Assembly: GCA_963718695.1 (NCBI GenBank)
Contig: OY970371.1
Coordinates: 4,464,001 to 4,528,000 of the forward strand
Direction of reading: 5' to 3'
DNA from: Manganitrophus sp963718695
GTDB taxonomy: Bacteria > Nitrospirota > Nitrospiria > SBBL01 > Manganitrophaceae
Length of the DNA: 64,000 bases
A program made the position numbers and the translations under genes. Positions 39,488 to 47,566 of the stretch are shown here, in pieces; position 1 is the first letter of the stretch; each line of letters opens with the position of its first letter. Below the pieces are notes generated by a model, which did not search any database, was not told the origin of the DNA, and was given only the letters and a program-made list of their open reading frames with translations.

Positions 39488-41032
39488 ATGATGGCCATTT
39501 CCGATCCGCTTCGCTCCATCCCCGCCCTTCTCCGCCGGCAGGCGGAGCGCTTTCCCAATAAAGTTTTTCTTTACTTCAAAGAGCAGGAGGTGACCTACCG
39601 GCAGCTCCATGAGCGGACCGAGCGGATCGCCGAAAATCTGGCCCGGTTCAAAATTCAATCGGGGCAGAAGATTGCCCTGTTCCTTCCCAACATGCCGGAG
39701 TTTCTCTTCGCCTTCTTCGGGGCGCTGAAACTTGGTGCCGTCGTTGTGCCGATCAACACCCAGTTAAAAGGAGAGGAGGCGGCCTACATCCTCCAGAATT
39801 CCGAAAGCCGTGTCTTGATCGCGACCCCGGCGCTCTACGCAGTCATCCACCCGAAGCGATCCGAGCTGCCGATGTTGGAGCAGATCTTTCTGGTCGGTGA
39901 GCGAGCGGGGGAGGGGAGGGTCTTCTCATCCCTTTATGTGGCAGGGGGAGCGCCGCTGAAGAACGACCTCCAACCGAGCGATCCGGCGGCGCTGATCTAT
40001 ACCTCCGGAACGACCGGATTGCCGAAGGGGGTGATCCTGACCCATCGGAATTATTTGTTTGATGCGGCGCAGTTCGTTCAGCCGACGCAGATGACCGAGC
40101 AGGACCGCTTCCTCTGTATCCTCCCTCTCTTCCATGTCAACGGACAGGTGGTGACCACGCTGGGTCCCTTGTATGTCGGGGGGAGCATGGTCCTGATGGA
40201 AAGGTTTTTGCCCAAAGATTTCTTTATTAGTTTAGAGCGGTTTCGCGCCACCGCCTTTTCCGGGGTCCCGACGATCTATGCGATTCTCCTCCATGCCGGC
40301 GAAGCGAAGGAGCATGACCTCTCGTCGCTTCGCTTTTGCATTTGCGGAGCGGCGCCGATGCCGGTGGAGCTGTTTCAACGGTTCGAGGAGAAATTCCATG
40401 CCTTCATTCTCGAAGGGTATGGCCTCTCGGAGGGGACCTGCGTCTCCTCGGTCAATCCCTTGGGCGGCCAACGGAAAATCGGCTCGATCGGCCTTCCCCT
40501 TCCCAATCAGGAGATGAGAATTTTTAATGATCACGACGAAGAGCGGCCGGTGGGGAAGGTCGGCGAGATCGTCCTCCGTGGTGAGAACGTGATGGCCGGT
40601 TATTTCAAAAATCCGGCGGCGACCGAAGAGGCCCTGCGGAGCGGCTGGCTTCACACCGGGGATCTCGGCTATCGCGATGAGGAAGGCTTTTTCTTCATCG
40701 TCGGCCGGAAGAAGGAGATGATCATCCGAGGCGGCGAGAATATTTATCCAAAAGAGATCGAGGAGCGGCTCTATCGGCATCCCGATGTCCTGGAGGCGGC
40801 GGTGGTGGGGCTGCCTGATCCGGTGTGGGGGGAAGCGGTCGCCGCCTTCATCGTTCCAAAGCCGCAGGCTTCATCGACGGCCGAGACGATCCTTGCCTAC
40901 TGTCGGGAATATCTGGCGCGGTTTAAATGTCCGGAGGAGGTCATCTTCATGGAATCTTTCCCGAAGACGGCCACCGGAAAGATCCAGAAGGGAAAGCTGA
41001 GAGAAACTTATCTCCAACGGGGAGAAAAGTGA
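39488..41032 (+). CDS. Acyl-CoA synthetase (AMP-forming)
   Basis: A 514-residue ANL-superfamily ligase activating a carboxylic acid through acyl-AMP to acyl-CoA. Core motifs: P-loop YTSGTTGLPKGVILTH (near residue 174), the A5-type GYGLSEGTCV, hinge region HTGDLGYRDEEGFFFIVGR, IIRGGENIYPKEIEE, and catalytic Lys in KTATGKIQK near the C-terminus. Likely a fatty acid-CoA ligase by similarity. The MaoC gene overlaps its stop by four bases, pointing to a small acyl-CoA pathway. Start ATG 39488 or 39491. Confidence 0.88.
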   Translation: MMAISDPLRSIPALLRRQAERFPNKVFLYFKEQEVTYRQLHERTERIAENLARFKIQSGQKIALFLPNMPEFLFAFFGALKLGAVVVPINTQLKGEEAAYILQNSESRVLIATPALYAVIHPKRSELPMLEQIFLVGERAGEGRVFSSLYVAGGAPLKNDLQPSDPAALIYTSGTTGLPKGVILTHRNYLFDAAQFVQPTQMTEQDRFLCILPLFHVNGQVVTTLGPLYVGGSMVLMERFLPKDFFISLERFRATAFSGVPTIYAILLHAGEAKEHDLSSLRFCICGAAPMPVELFQRFEEKFHAFILEGYGLSEGTCVSSVNPLGGQRKIGSIGLPLPNQEMRIFNDHDEERPVGKVGEIVLRGENVMAGYFKNPAATEEALRSGWLHTGDLGYRDEEGFFFIVGRKKEMIIRGGENIYPKEIEERLYRHPDVLEAAVVGLPDPVWGEAVAAFIVPKPQASSTAETILAYCREYLARFKCPEEVIFMESFPKTATGKIQKGKLRETYLQRGEK

Positions 41033-41469
41033 GCCGGTTTTTTGATGATTTTGAAGTGGGGGAGACGTTTACGACGGAGGCACGGACGATCACCGAGGAC
41101 GACATTGTCCGGTTCGCCGACCTGTCGGGAGATCGCCACCGGCTCCATCTCGACGAAGCTTACGCGGAGAAGACCCCCTTCGGCGAGCGGATCGCGCCTG
41201 GACTGCTGGGGCTCTCGATCGCCTCGGGTCTTTGGGTCCGGCTTGGCCTTTTGGAGGAGAGCGTCATTGCCTTTCTCGGATTGGAGTGGAAGTTCGTTGC
41301 CCCGGTCCGGATCGACGACATGGTGCGCACCGCCGTGACGGTGAAGGAGAAAAGAGGCAGCCGGCAGTCCGAGCGGGGCATTCTCACTCTAAAGGCGGTG
41401 GTTTTGAATCAGGATGATGAAATCGTTCAAGAAGGGACTTGGACGCTGCTGGTAACAAGAAGGAGATAG
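41029..41469 (+). CDS. MaoC-like (R)-specific enoyl-CoA hydratase
   Basis: A 146-residue single hot-dog-fold hydratase. The active-site block FADLSGDRHRLHLDEAYAEKTPFGERIAPGL is split here as ADLSGDRHRLHLDEAY and TPFGERIAPG; Asp and His of the hydratase dyad are in place (SGDxHxLH). It hydrates enoyl-CoA to 3-hydroxyacyl-CoA. GTG 41029 overlaps the ligase stop (GTGA), with GGGGAGA upstream. Open sequence further upstream lies inside the ligase gene and is not used. Confidence 0.87.
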   Translation: MSRFFDDFEVGETFTTEARTITEDDIVRFADLSGDRHRLHLDEAYAEKTPFGERIAPGLLGLSIASGLWVRLGLLEESVIAFLGLEWKFVAPVRIDDMVRTAVTVKEKRGSRQSERGILTLKAVVLNQDDEIVQEGTWTLLVTRRR

Positions 41470-41545
41470 AAGAAGCGGTCAACGATCAGCCGTCAGCGAA
41501 AAGATAAAGATTGGAGTCCTTTACTGACCGCTGCATTTTCCGCCC

Positions 41546-42055
41546 CTAGATCGCGTCTTCGACGATCCAGAAGAAGTGATTCGGAAAGATCTTTGCCAGA
41601 AAGAGATTCTTGTCTTTGTCGTGATCGAAGATACGACGATCGAGCAGATGTTTTGCGAAACGGTTGTGAAAGATTCGGAGGTGTTCTTGCCCCGGCCTTC
41701 CCTCCAGCAAGGCGATCGCGCTGAGCTCCGGATAGTGTCCCTCCTGAAGGGCTTCCTGAAGATATCGGTGCTCCAGACCGGGCAAACCCCCTTTGTAGAG
41801 GACCGGCATGAAAGGGGCTTTCTCCTTCTTGAACTGTTTCGAGCGTTTTTGGGCGACTTTCAGTTTCTCCCGGATTTCCGTGGAGGCATCGTATTCAAGG
41901 ACCACGGCGATCAGCTTGCCGAACGGGCTTTCGATCAGGTAGTCGGAAGGGGTCTTTTTCGTTTTCGATGTTTCCTTCTTGTAGCGGAGAGAAAACCGTT
42001 TTAGATAATCCTTAAACGATGAATCACCTGTTCTTTTTTCCTTTACTGCCTGCAT
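41546..42055 (-). CDS. Hypothetical protein downstream of lexA
   Basis: A 169-residue basic soluble protein (KDYLKRFSLRYKKET, EIREKLKVAQKRSKQFKKEK, FMPVLYKGGLPGLEHRYLQE, HNRFAKHLLDRRIFDHDKDK). No recognised domain. It begins 32 bases inside the 3' end of lexA and would be co-transcribed with it, so SOS-linked expression is possible. The opposite strand is also open over 41576-42004 but has worse protein patterning. Start uncertain: an in-frame site after the lexA stop would shorten it. Confidence 0.6.
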   Translation of the reverse strand: MQAVKEKRTGDSSFKDYLKRFSLRYKKETSKTKKTPSDYLIESPFGKLIAVVLEYDASTEIREKLKVAQKRSKQFKKEKAPFMPVLYKGGLPGLEHRYLQEALQEGHYPELSAIALLEGRPGQEHLRIFHNRFAKHLLDRRIFDHDKDKNLFLAKIFPNHFFWIVEDAI

Positions 42056-42665
42056 TCACCATCCTTAATACGGCAACCACCCTTCCCAAAACCTGAACCG
42101 ATTGATCCTGTCGAACAATGATCGGTTTCATCTTGGGATGGGCGGGAGATAATATGATTTCTTTCTTTCTCTTCGTAAAATACTTGAGCGTTGCCTCCCC
42201 GTCCACAAGTACCACTGCCATCTCTCCATTTTCCACGGTCTGCCCTTTTTGGACCACCACGTAATCCCCCTCGATGACATGGGCATCGATCATGCTCTCG
42301 CCTTTGACCCGAAGGACAAACGCCGATTCCCCCGATGCGATCATCGGATCAAGCAAGAGGTGTCCCTCCATATTCTCTTCGGAGAGAAGGGGAAGTCCGG
42401 CGCGGACTTCGCCGAGAATCGGGACAAGGCGACCTTGCCGGAGGGGAGGGGTCTGAATGCGGATCGCCCGGGGTTGTCCGGGATGGCGTTGAATCACCCC
42501 TTTCCGGACCAGTGTATCGAGGTGCTTCTTTGCCCCCTTCGGTCCGGCCAGTTGGAAATGCCGCGCGATTTCTCGGATGGTCGGCGGAAAGCCATGTTCA
42601 TCCAAGAAGCGTTGCAGATATTGGAAGATCTCCTGCTGACGTTTTGTAAGAGCGGCTTCCGCCAT
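42024..42665 (-). CDS. lexA: LexA SOS repressor
   Basis: A 213-residue repressor-protease. N-terminal winged helix (TKRQQEIFQYLQRFLDEHG, PPTIREIARHF), self-cleavage site Ala-Gly in GEVRAGLPLL (near residue 90), catalytic Ser in GESMIDAHVIEGD and Lys in EATLKYF. Represses DNA-damage genes until RecA-stimulated cleavage. GGGGGAAG precedes the ATG. The perfect-armed palindrome at 42677-42700 just upstream is likely its operator. The downstream hypothetical gene overlaps its end by 32 bases. Confidence 0.95.
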   Translation of the reverse strand: MAEAALTKRQQEIFQYLQRFLDEHGFPPTIREIARHFQLAGPKGAKKHLDTLVRKGVIQRHPGQPRAIRIQTPPLRQGRLVPILGEVRAGLPLLSEENMEGHLLLDPMIASGESAFVLRVKGESMIDAHVIEGDYVVVQKGQTVENGEMAVVLVDGEATLKYFTKRKKEIILSPAHPKMKPIIVRQDQSVQVLGRVVAVLRMVNAGSKGKKNR

Positions 42666-42676
42666 TTTCTTCCCCC

Positions 42677-42700
42677 GGAGGTCTACAGGTGTAGACCTCC
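42677..42700 (-). promoter_or_regulatory. Putative LexA operator (autoregulatory SOS box)
   Basis: GGAGGTCTACA-GG-TGTAGACCTCC: two perfect 11-base arms around a 2-base centre. It lies between the -10 box (42713-42718) and the ribosome-binding site of lexA, the expected place for a repressor site. The core GTCTACA-N2-TGTAGAC differs from the well-known E. coli, Bacillus and alpha-proteobacterial boxes. I saw no second copy in the window. Confidence 0.75.
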
Positions 42701-42712
42701 TGTGCGATCCTC

Positions 42713-42741
42713 ATGGTAATGATTTTTAGATCCCTTGTCAA
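42713..42741 (-). promoter_or_regulatory. lexA promoter
   Basis: On the minus strand: TTGACA (42741-42736), 17-base spacer, TACCAT (42718-42713). The predicted start point falls a few bases before or inside the palindrome at 42700-42677. Confidence 0.65.
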
Positions 42742-42809
42742 GGCGGAGATCACAACAGAATCGCAGGCTTCGCGTGAATACTTAGGTTGTTCCCGCTGGC
42801 CGGGTTTCG

Positions 42810-42837
42810 TTGACAAACAACCTTTTTATGTTATCCT
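42810..42837 (+). promoter_or_regulatory. Promoter for the receiver/HD-GYP pair
   Basis: TTGACA (42810-42815), 16-base spacer, TATCCT (42832-42837), 21 bases before the ATG at 42858. This also argues that the open frame starting at 42810 is not translated from there. Confidence 0.6.
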
Positions 42838-42857
42838 TTTTGCACCCGGAGCCGCCG

Positions 42858-43223
42858 ATGAAGAAGATCCTAATTGCCGACGATGAAGTCCCCATCCGCC
42901 TCCTCATTCACAGCACTCTGGAAAGCGAAGAATATCACATCATTGAATCCGAAAACGGCCCCGATACCGTTGCGAAGTGTCTCGAGGAGCTGCCGGATCT
43001 CCTGATCCTCGATCTCATGATGCCGGGGATCAGCGGCGAAGAAGTCTGCAAGAAAGTTCGATCGGATTCTCGCACCAAAGCCATCCCCATTATTATCTTG
43101 ACCGGAAGAGGGAAGCTTTCGGACGATGAAGCGAAAAACTTTGATGCAAATGTCTACCTGACCAAACCGTTCAGTCCCCTTGAACTTCTCGATTGCGTTA
43201 GGATTTTAACTCGAAAAAAATGA
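42858..43223 (+). CDS. Stand-alone response-regulator receiver domain
   Basis: A 121-residue CheY-like receiver: acidic pocket ADDEVPIR at residues 7-9, phospho-acceptor Asp in LLILDLMMPGISG (about residue 52), Thr in IIILTGRG and Lys in VYLTKPFSPLE. No output domain. The stop overlaps the start of the HD-GYP gene by four bases (ATGA), so it most likely regulates that protein as a separate subunit. Start ATG 42858 chosen because CCGGAG lies upstream and because it gives the family N-terminus MKKILIADDE. Confidence 0.92.
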   Translation: MKKILIADDEVPIRLLIHSTLESEEYHIIESENGPDTVAKCLEELPDLLILDLMMPGISGEEVCKKVRSDSRTKAIPIIILTGRGKLSDDEAKNFDANVYLTKPFSPLELLDCVRILTRKK

Positions 43224-44095
43224 TCGATTTCGTCCCCAGCCAGAGACCCGGAGAACCGCGGGAGCTTTCTTCCGTTGACAGAGATCTGGAGCGGTACCTT
43301 CGCGAAGAGTTCGGTTATTCCGGAACGCAGCTCGCCTATGTTCTCCGAGACCTAAAGATCCTTCTTAAAAGAGAAAAACTCAAGAGCCAAGAGTTGGAGA
43401 CGGCGTACCGGCAGATGCTGCGGTATGCCGAAGACCTTCGAAAGAGCTACCTTCATGAGCGCCAACAGATGGATAAACTCATTCAGAGCCAAAAAGCGAC
43501 CGCCATCACGCTTGCCAAAGCGATTGAGAAGCGCGACCGCTACACCGCCGGGCATACGGACCGGGTGACGGAGTATGCGATACTCACGGCAAAGCAGATG
43601 AACTGGTCGGAGGAGCGAATGGCGGTTTTGGAGCTGGCGGGGCATCTCCATGACGTTGGAAAAATCGGTGTTCCGGATGCCGTCCTGAACAAGCCGGGAA
43701 AGCTGACGGTCGAGGAGTTTGAACTGATGAAGTCCCATCCGGAGATTGGGGAACAGATTATCCGGGGGATCGACTTTCTGGAAGCCTTGGTCCCTTATGT
43801 CCTCTACCATCACGAACGCTATGATGGCAAGGGATACCCGAAGGGACTCTCCGGCGAGGCGATCCCGATCGAGGGAAGACTCTTGGCCGTCTCCGATACC
43901 TTCGATGCAATGACGAGCAGCCGTCCCTATCGAAAGCAGCTCGATCCGGAGCGTGCCATTGAGGAGATCAAGCGTTGCTCGGGAACTCAATTCGATCCGA
44001 ACATTGTCGGCGTTTTCTTGGAAATGTGGAGGGAGGGCCTGCTTGAGCCGATTCTCCTCCGGACCCCGGCTTCTCCTTCCAGCCCCGCCTCTTAA
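43220..44095 (+). CDS. HD-GYP-domain protein (probable c-di-GMP phosphodiesterase)
   Basis: A 291-residue protein. Residues 1-95: helical/coiled-coil region (LKSQELETAYRQMLRYAEDL), probably the docking surface for the receiver encoded just before. Residues about 100-275: HD-GYP with HTDRVTEYA, HLHDVGKIGVPD, HHERYDGKGYPKGLSGE (the GYP motif intact), and VSDTFDAMTSSRPYR. It would hydrolyse c-di-GMP to GMP. Split receiver and HD-GYP genes correspond to the common fused RpfG arrangement. Confidence 0.92.
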   Translation: MIDFVPSQRPGEPRELSSVDRDLERYLREEFGYSGTQLAYVLRDLKILLKREKLKSQELETAYRQMLRYAEDLRKSYLHERQQMDKLIQSQKATAITLAKAIEKRDRYTAGHTDRVTEYAILTAKQMNWSEERMAVLELAGHLHDVGKIGVPDAVLNKPGKLTVEEFELMKSHPEIGEQIIRGIDFLEALVPYVLYHHERYDGKGYPKGLSGEAIPIEGRLLAVSDTFDAMTSSRPYRKQLDPERAIEEIKRCSGTQFDPNIVGVFLEMWREGLLEPILLRTPASPSSPAS

Positions 44096-44234
44096 GATCT
44101 TCTTTTTCTTAGATTCAAATCGTTGCTCGGCATGTGAAATCCCTGCTCCTTTTTTGAGAACATCCCACTGTGGTAGGTAGAGGGATCGATGCCCGTTTTC
44201 TTTTTCCCGAGGTGCCTCAAGCGGGTCAAATTCC

Positions 44235-44264
44235 TTGACAATCGAAACGGCGACCTGATAACCT
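44235..44264 (+). promoter_or_regulatory. Promoter for the one-carbon operon
   Basis: TTGACA (44235-44240), 18-base spacer, TAACCT (44259-44264), 25 bases before the TTG start at 44289. Confidence 0.5.
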
Positions 44265-44288
44265 GAAAAACGGGTAGAGGTTCCGAAT

Positions 44289-44897
44289 TTGGGTCATTCC
44301 CCGAGCAAAAAAGAGATTCGCGCCGGGCTTCTTCTCAAGAGAAAGGCGCTCTCCCCGGAGGAATGTCGGCTCAAGAGTGGGGAGATCGCAAAGCGTTTTT
44401 TGGTCTCCTCTGAGTTCAAAGCGGCGCAGACGATTCATTTTTATTTGTCCACGGCGGTAGAGGTCCAGACCGGGGAGATGATCCAAGAGGCGCTCCGTAT
44501 CAAGAAGCGGGTCGTGGTCCCTCTGGTTCAGCCGGAGACGAATTCGTTGACCCTCTCGGAGTTGGTCGATTTTCATCCTTCCCAGTTGCAGCCCGGTCCC
44601 TATGGCATCTCCGAACCGCGCCTTGAACATCAAAGGAAAGTCGATCCGAAGGGGGTCGATCTTTGGGTGGTTCCCGGAGTCGGTTTCGACGAGATTGGGA
44701 ATCGACTGGGATTGGGAGGCGGATATTATGACCGTCTTCTTTCTGCGGCGAAGGGAAAGAAAGTCGGGTTGGCGTTTGAGTTTCAGGTGGTCGATCGCCT
44801 TCCAATCGAGGAGACCGATCATCCGGTCGATTTGATCATGACCGAAGAAAGAACGATACACTCTAAAGGAGAAAAAGGTGCCGGCGAAACGAATTGA
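44289..44897 (+). CDS. 5-formyltetrahydrofolate cyclo-ligase
   Basis: A 202-residue ATP-dependent enzyme converting 5-formyl-THF to 5,10-methenyl-THF. Motifs: KKEIRAGLLLKRKAL at the N-terminus, VDLWVVPGVGFDEIGNRLG and GLGGGYYDRLL near residue 145 (the nucleotide-binding block). TTG start 44289 with GAGG upstream. Its end overlaps folD by 20 bases. First gene of a folate/one-carbon operon. Confidence 0.9.
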   Translation: MGHSPSKKEIRAGLLLKRKALSPEECRLKSGEIAKRFLVSSEFKAAQTIHFYLSTAVEVQTGEMIQEALRIKKRVVVPLVQPETNSLTLSELVDFHPSQLQPGPYGISEPRLEHQRKVDPKGVDLWVVPGVGFDEIGNRLGLGGGYYDRLLSAAKGKKVGLAFEFQVVDRLPIEETDHPVDLIMTEERTIHSKGEKGAGETN

Positions 44898-45732
44898 CGG
44901 AAAGGCGATTGCGCAGGAAGTCCGCGCCCGGGTGAAGACCGAGGTCGAGAAGCTCGGTCCGAGCGATCGGCCCGGATTGGCGGCGGTCCTGGTGGGAGAA
45001 AACCCCGCGTCGAAAATTTACGTTCGAAACAAACGAAAGGCCTGTGAAGAGGTCGGGATTTATTCGGAAGAGCATCACCTTCCCGAGGAGACCACGGAGG
45101 CCGAGGTGCTCTCTCTGGTCGAGCGCCTCAACCAAGATCCGAAAATTCACGGCATCTTGGTTCAGCTTCCCCTGCCGAAGCAGATCAACGAGCGCAAGGT
45201 GCTCGATACGGTGATTCCGGAGAAGGATGTCGACGGGTTCCACTATATCAATGTCGGGAAATTGGTGGCCAACGAGAAGGGATTCGTCCCCTGCACGCCG
45301 CTCGGCATCATCGAGCTTCTCCTTGCTTCTAAAGTTGAGATCGCCGGAGCGCATGCGGTCGTCGTGGGACGAAGCAATATCGTCGGAAAACCGGCGGCGC
45401 TGCTTCTGCTCCATCACCATGCGACGGTGACGATCTGCCATTCGAGGACAAAAAACTTACCCGAGGTCTGCCGCCAGGCCGATATCCTCATCGCGGCGAT
45501 CGGCAAGCCGCAATTTGTGAAAAAGGAAATGGTGAAGGAGGGCGCGGTGGTGATCGATGTCGGGATCAATCGCCTGCCGGACGGCCGGATCGTCGGCGAT
45601 GTCGATTTTGATCCGGTCCAGGAGCGGGCCGGGGCGATTACGCCGGTGCCGGGCGGGGTCGGTCCGATGACGATCGCCATGCTTCTTTTGAATACCCTTC
45701 AATCGGCGAAGTGGAAGAAGGAAAAAGCCTGA
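44878..45732 (+). CDS. folD: Bifunctional methylenetetrahydrofolate dehydrogenase/cyclohydrolase
   Basis: A 284-residue enzyme interconverting 5,10-methylene-, methenyl- and 10-formyl-THF. Motifs: PGLAAVLVGENPASKIYVRNK with catalytic Lys in the IYVRNKRKAC block, ILVQLPLPKQIN, DVDGFHYINVGKL, VVGRSNIVGKPAALLL (NADP site) and TPVPGGVGPMTIAMLL. GTG start preceded by AAAGGAG, overlapping the upstream gene. It provides methenyl/methylene-THF for the next enzymes. Confidence 0.95.
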   Translation: MPAKRIDGKAIAQEVRARVKTEVEKLGPSDRPGLAAVLVGENPASKIYVRNKRKACEEVGIYSEEHHLPEETTEAEVLSLVERLNQDPKIHGILVQLPLPKQINERKVLDTVIPEKDVDGFHYINVGKLVANEKGFVPCTPLGIIELLLASKVEIAGAHAVVVGRSNIVGKPAALLLLHHHATVTICHSRTKNLPEVCRQADILIAAIGKPQFVKKEMVKEGAVVIDVGINRLPDGRIVGDVDFDPVQERAGAITPVPGGVGPMTIAMLLLNTLQSAKWKKEKA

Positions 45733-45764
45733 GGGGCAGACGGTTTTAGAAAGGCGAGGGCGTT

Positions 45765-46685
45765 ATGAAGACATTCAGAGAAGCGCTGGAATCGGGGGAG
45801 TTTATTTTAACGGCGGAGTGTTTGCCGCCGAAGGGAACCGATATTGGCGGGTTCTGCAATCACGCGCAGCAGCTCTTGGGAAAGGTCCATGCCGTCAATG
45901 TGAACGATAATCCGGCGGCGACCCTGCACGCCAGTCCCTTGGCGCTCAGCAAGGTTCTCCTCGATATGGGTCATGATCCGATCTGCCAGATCACCGGCCG
46001 CGATCGGAATCGGCTCGCCATCCAGTCCGATCTACTCGGTTTACATATTCTCGATATTCGAAATGTCCTCTGCCTGACGGGCGACGACATCACCCTGGGG
46101 AATCAAAAAGAGGGGAAAGCGGTTTTTGATCTCGAATCGGTGGAGATCCTCCAGGTGGTCCGCAGCCTCAACGAAGGGAAGGAGATGACCGGGAAACCGA
46201 TCCAGGGGGCGACCTCTCTCCTTCCGGGGGCGGCGGTCTCGCCGGAAGCCGAGCCGCTGGAGGCGGGGTTGGTTCAATTCAAAAAAAAGGTCGAAGCCGG
46301 CGCCCGTTTTTTCCAGACCCAGGCGGTTTTTCATCCCGACCGTTTCGCGCGATTCATGAAGCATGCCCGGAAGTTGAATGTCAAAATCATTGCCGGCATT
46401 CTCTTCCTCCGTTCCCTCAAAATGGCCCATTATGTCACGGAGCATCTTGGGATTTCCGTTCCGGAGACTTTTGTGCAAAAGCTGGAGCGGGCCGGAAAAG
46501 AGGGAGAACCGGAGGCGGGGATGGAGATCGCGCTGAGTCTGATCGAGGCTGTCCGGGGGCAATGCGACGGACTTCATTTGATGGCGATCGGCGCCGAGGC
46601 GCAGATCCCGGTGATCTTGGAGCGAGCGGGGCTTCTTCCCCCCAAAGGTCCTCGATTAAAGGCCGCCGGAGGGGCGCATGGATAA
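45765..46685 (+). CDS. metF: Methylenetetrahydrofolate reductase
   Basis: A 306-residue flavoprotein reducing 5,10-methylene-THF to 5-methyl-THF. Visible blocks: FILTAECLPPKGTDIGGF at the N-terminus (with the conserved Glu), AVNVNDNPAATLHASPLALS, CQITGRDRNRLAIQSDLLG, NVLCLTGDD and FFQTQAVFHPDRF. Overlaps panB by eight bases. This short form is usual in bacteria with reductive one-carbon pathways; no metV or acsE partner is adjacent. Confidence 0.92.
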   Translation: MKTFREALESGEFILTAECLPPKGTDIGGFCNHAQQLLGKVHAVNVNDNPAATLHASPLALSKVLLDMGHDPICQITGRDRNRLAIQSDLLGLHILDIRNVLCLTGDDITLGNQKEGKAVFDLESVEILQVVRSLNEGKEMTGKPIQGATSLLPGAAVSPEAEPLEAGLVQFKKKVEAGARFFQTQAVFHPDRFARFMKHARKLNVKIIAGILFLRSLKMAHYVTEHLGISVPETFVQKLERAGKEGEPEAGMEIALSLIEAVRGQCDGLHLMAIGAEAQIPVILERAGLLPPKGPRLKAAGGAHG

Positions 46686-47478
46686 AATCACGGTTCCCCG
46701 GATTCGCGAGAAAAAAGAAAATGGGGAGAAGATTACTGTCCTGACGGCGTACGATTTTCCCTTCGCCAAGTTGCTTGATGAGGCGGGGATCGATATTCTC
46801 CTGGTGGGGGATACGGTCGGGATCGTCGTTCAGGGAGAAGAGAGCACCCTTCCGGTGACCCTCGATCAGATGCTCTACCATACCCGAATGGTCTCCCGGG
46901 CCGCGAAGCGCGCTTTGGTCGTCGGCGATATGCCGTTTCTGTCATATCAAATAAGCATTGAGGAGACCATTCGGAATGCGGGCCGGTTCCTGAAAGAAGG
47001 GGGCGCCGCGGCGGTGAAGCTGGAGGGAGGCGCGCGGGTCGCCGACCGGATCGAAGTGCTGACGCGCCACGATATTCCGGTGATGGCGCACATCGGATTG
47101 ACCCCGCAGTCGGTTCATCGGATGGGGGGATATAAAGTTCAAGGACGAGGGACCTCTCAGGCCAAGCAGCTCCTCACCGACGCGAAGACGGTCGAGTCGG
47201 CGGGGGCTTTCTCGTTAGTGTTGGAGGGGATTCCGATCTCCCTGGCGAAGAAAATCACTCAATCGATTAAAATCCCGACAATCGGGATCGGCGCGGGTCC
47301 GTACTGTGACGGCCAGGTCCTTGTTCTGCACGATCTCCTCGGTCTTTTCACCCGCTTCCATCCCAAGTTCGTCCGCCGCTACGCCGACCTCACCTCGACG
47401 ATTACCGAGGCGGTCCGTCGCTACAAATCGGATGTGGAGTCGGGCAAATTTCCCACGGAAGAAGAGGGATACGAGTAG
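46678..47478 (+). CDS. panB: 3-methyl-2-oxobutanoate hydroxymethyltransferase
   Basis: A 266-residue enzyme that uses 5,10-methylene-THF to make ketopantoate for pantothenate and CoA. Motifs: TVLTAYDFPFAKLLDEAG, LLVGDTVGIVVQG (metal ligand Asp), GDMPFLSYQIS, AAVKLEGGARVADRI, AHIGLTPQSVHRMGGYKVQG (catalytic Glu/His region) and PTIGIGAGPYCDGQVLVLHD. Its use of methylene-THF explains placement after folD and metF. Followed by a strong hairpin terminator. Confidence 0.95.
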   Translation: MDKITVPRIREKKENGEKITVLTAYDFPFAKLLDEAGIDILLVGDTVGIVVQGEESTLPVTLDQMLYHTRMVSRAAKRALVVGDMPFLSYQISIEETIRNAGRFLKEGGAAAVKLEGGARVADRIEVLTRHDIPVMAHIGLTPQSVHRMGGYKVQGRGTSQAKQLLTDAKTVESAGAFSLVLEGIPISLAKKITQSIKIPTIGIGAGPYCDGQVLVLHDLLGLFTRFHPKFVRRYADLTSTITEAVRRYKSDVESGKFPTEEEGYE

Positions 47479-47521
47479 AACGTTCGAAAGGCTTATTTAC
47501 AAGATTGAGTCGGATGAAATA

Positions 47522-47551
47522 AAAAAGGCTGGGAGAAATCCCAGCCTTTTT
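47522..47551. terminator. Bidirectional terminator between panB and the propeller lipoprotein
   Basis: Thirteen-base perfect stem AAAAAGGCTGGGA / TCCCAGCCTTTTT with a GAAA tetraloop. A-run on one side and T-run on the other make it work for both converging genes. Confidence 0.9.
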
Positions 47552-47566
47552 GCATTCTTGAGGTGA

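Noticed and set aside
41576..42004. Plus-strand open frame opposite the gene after lexA.
   Set aside because: The minus-strand frame has a better charge pattern and lies directly after lexA; the plus frame has no ribosome-binding site or promoter.
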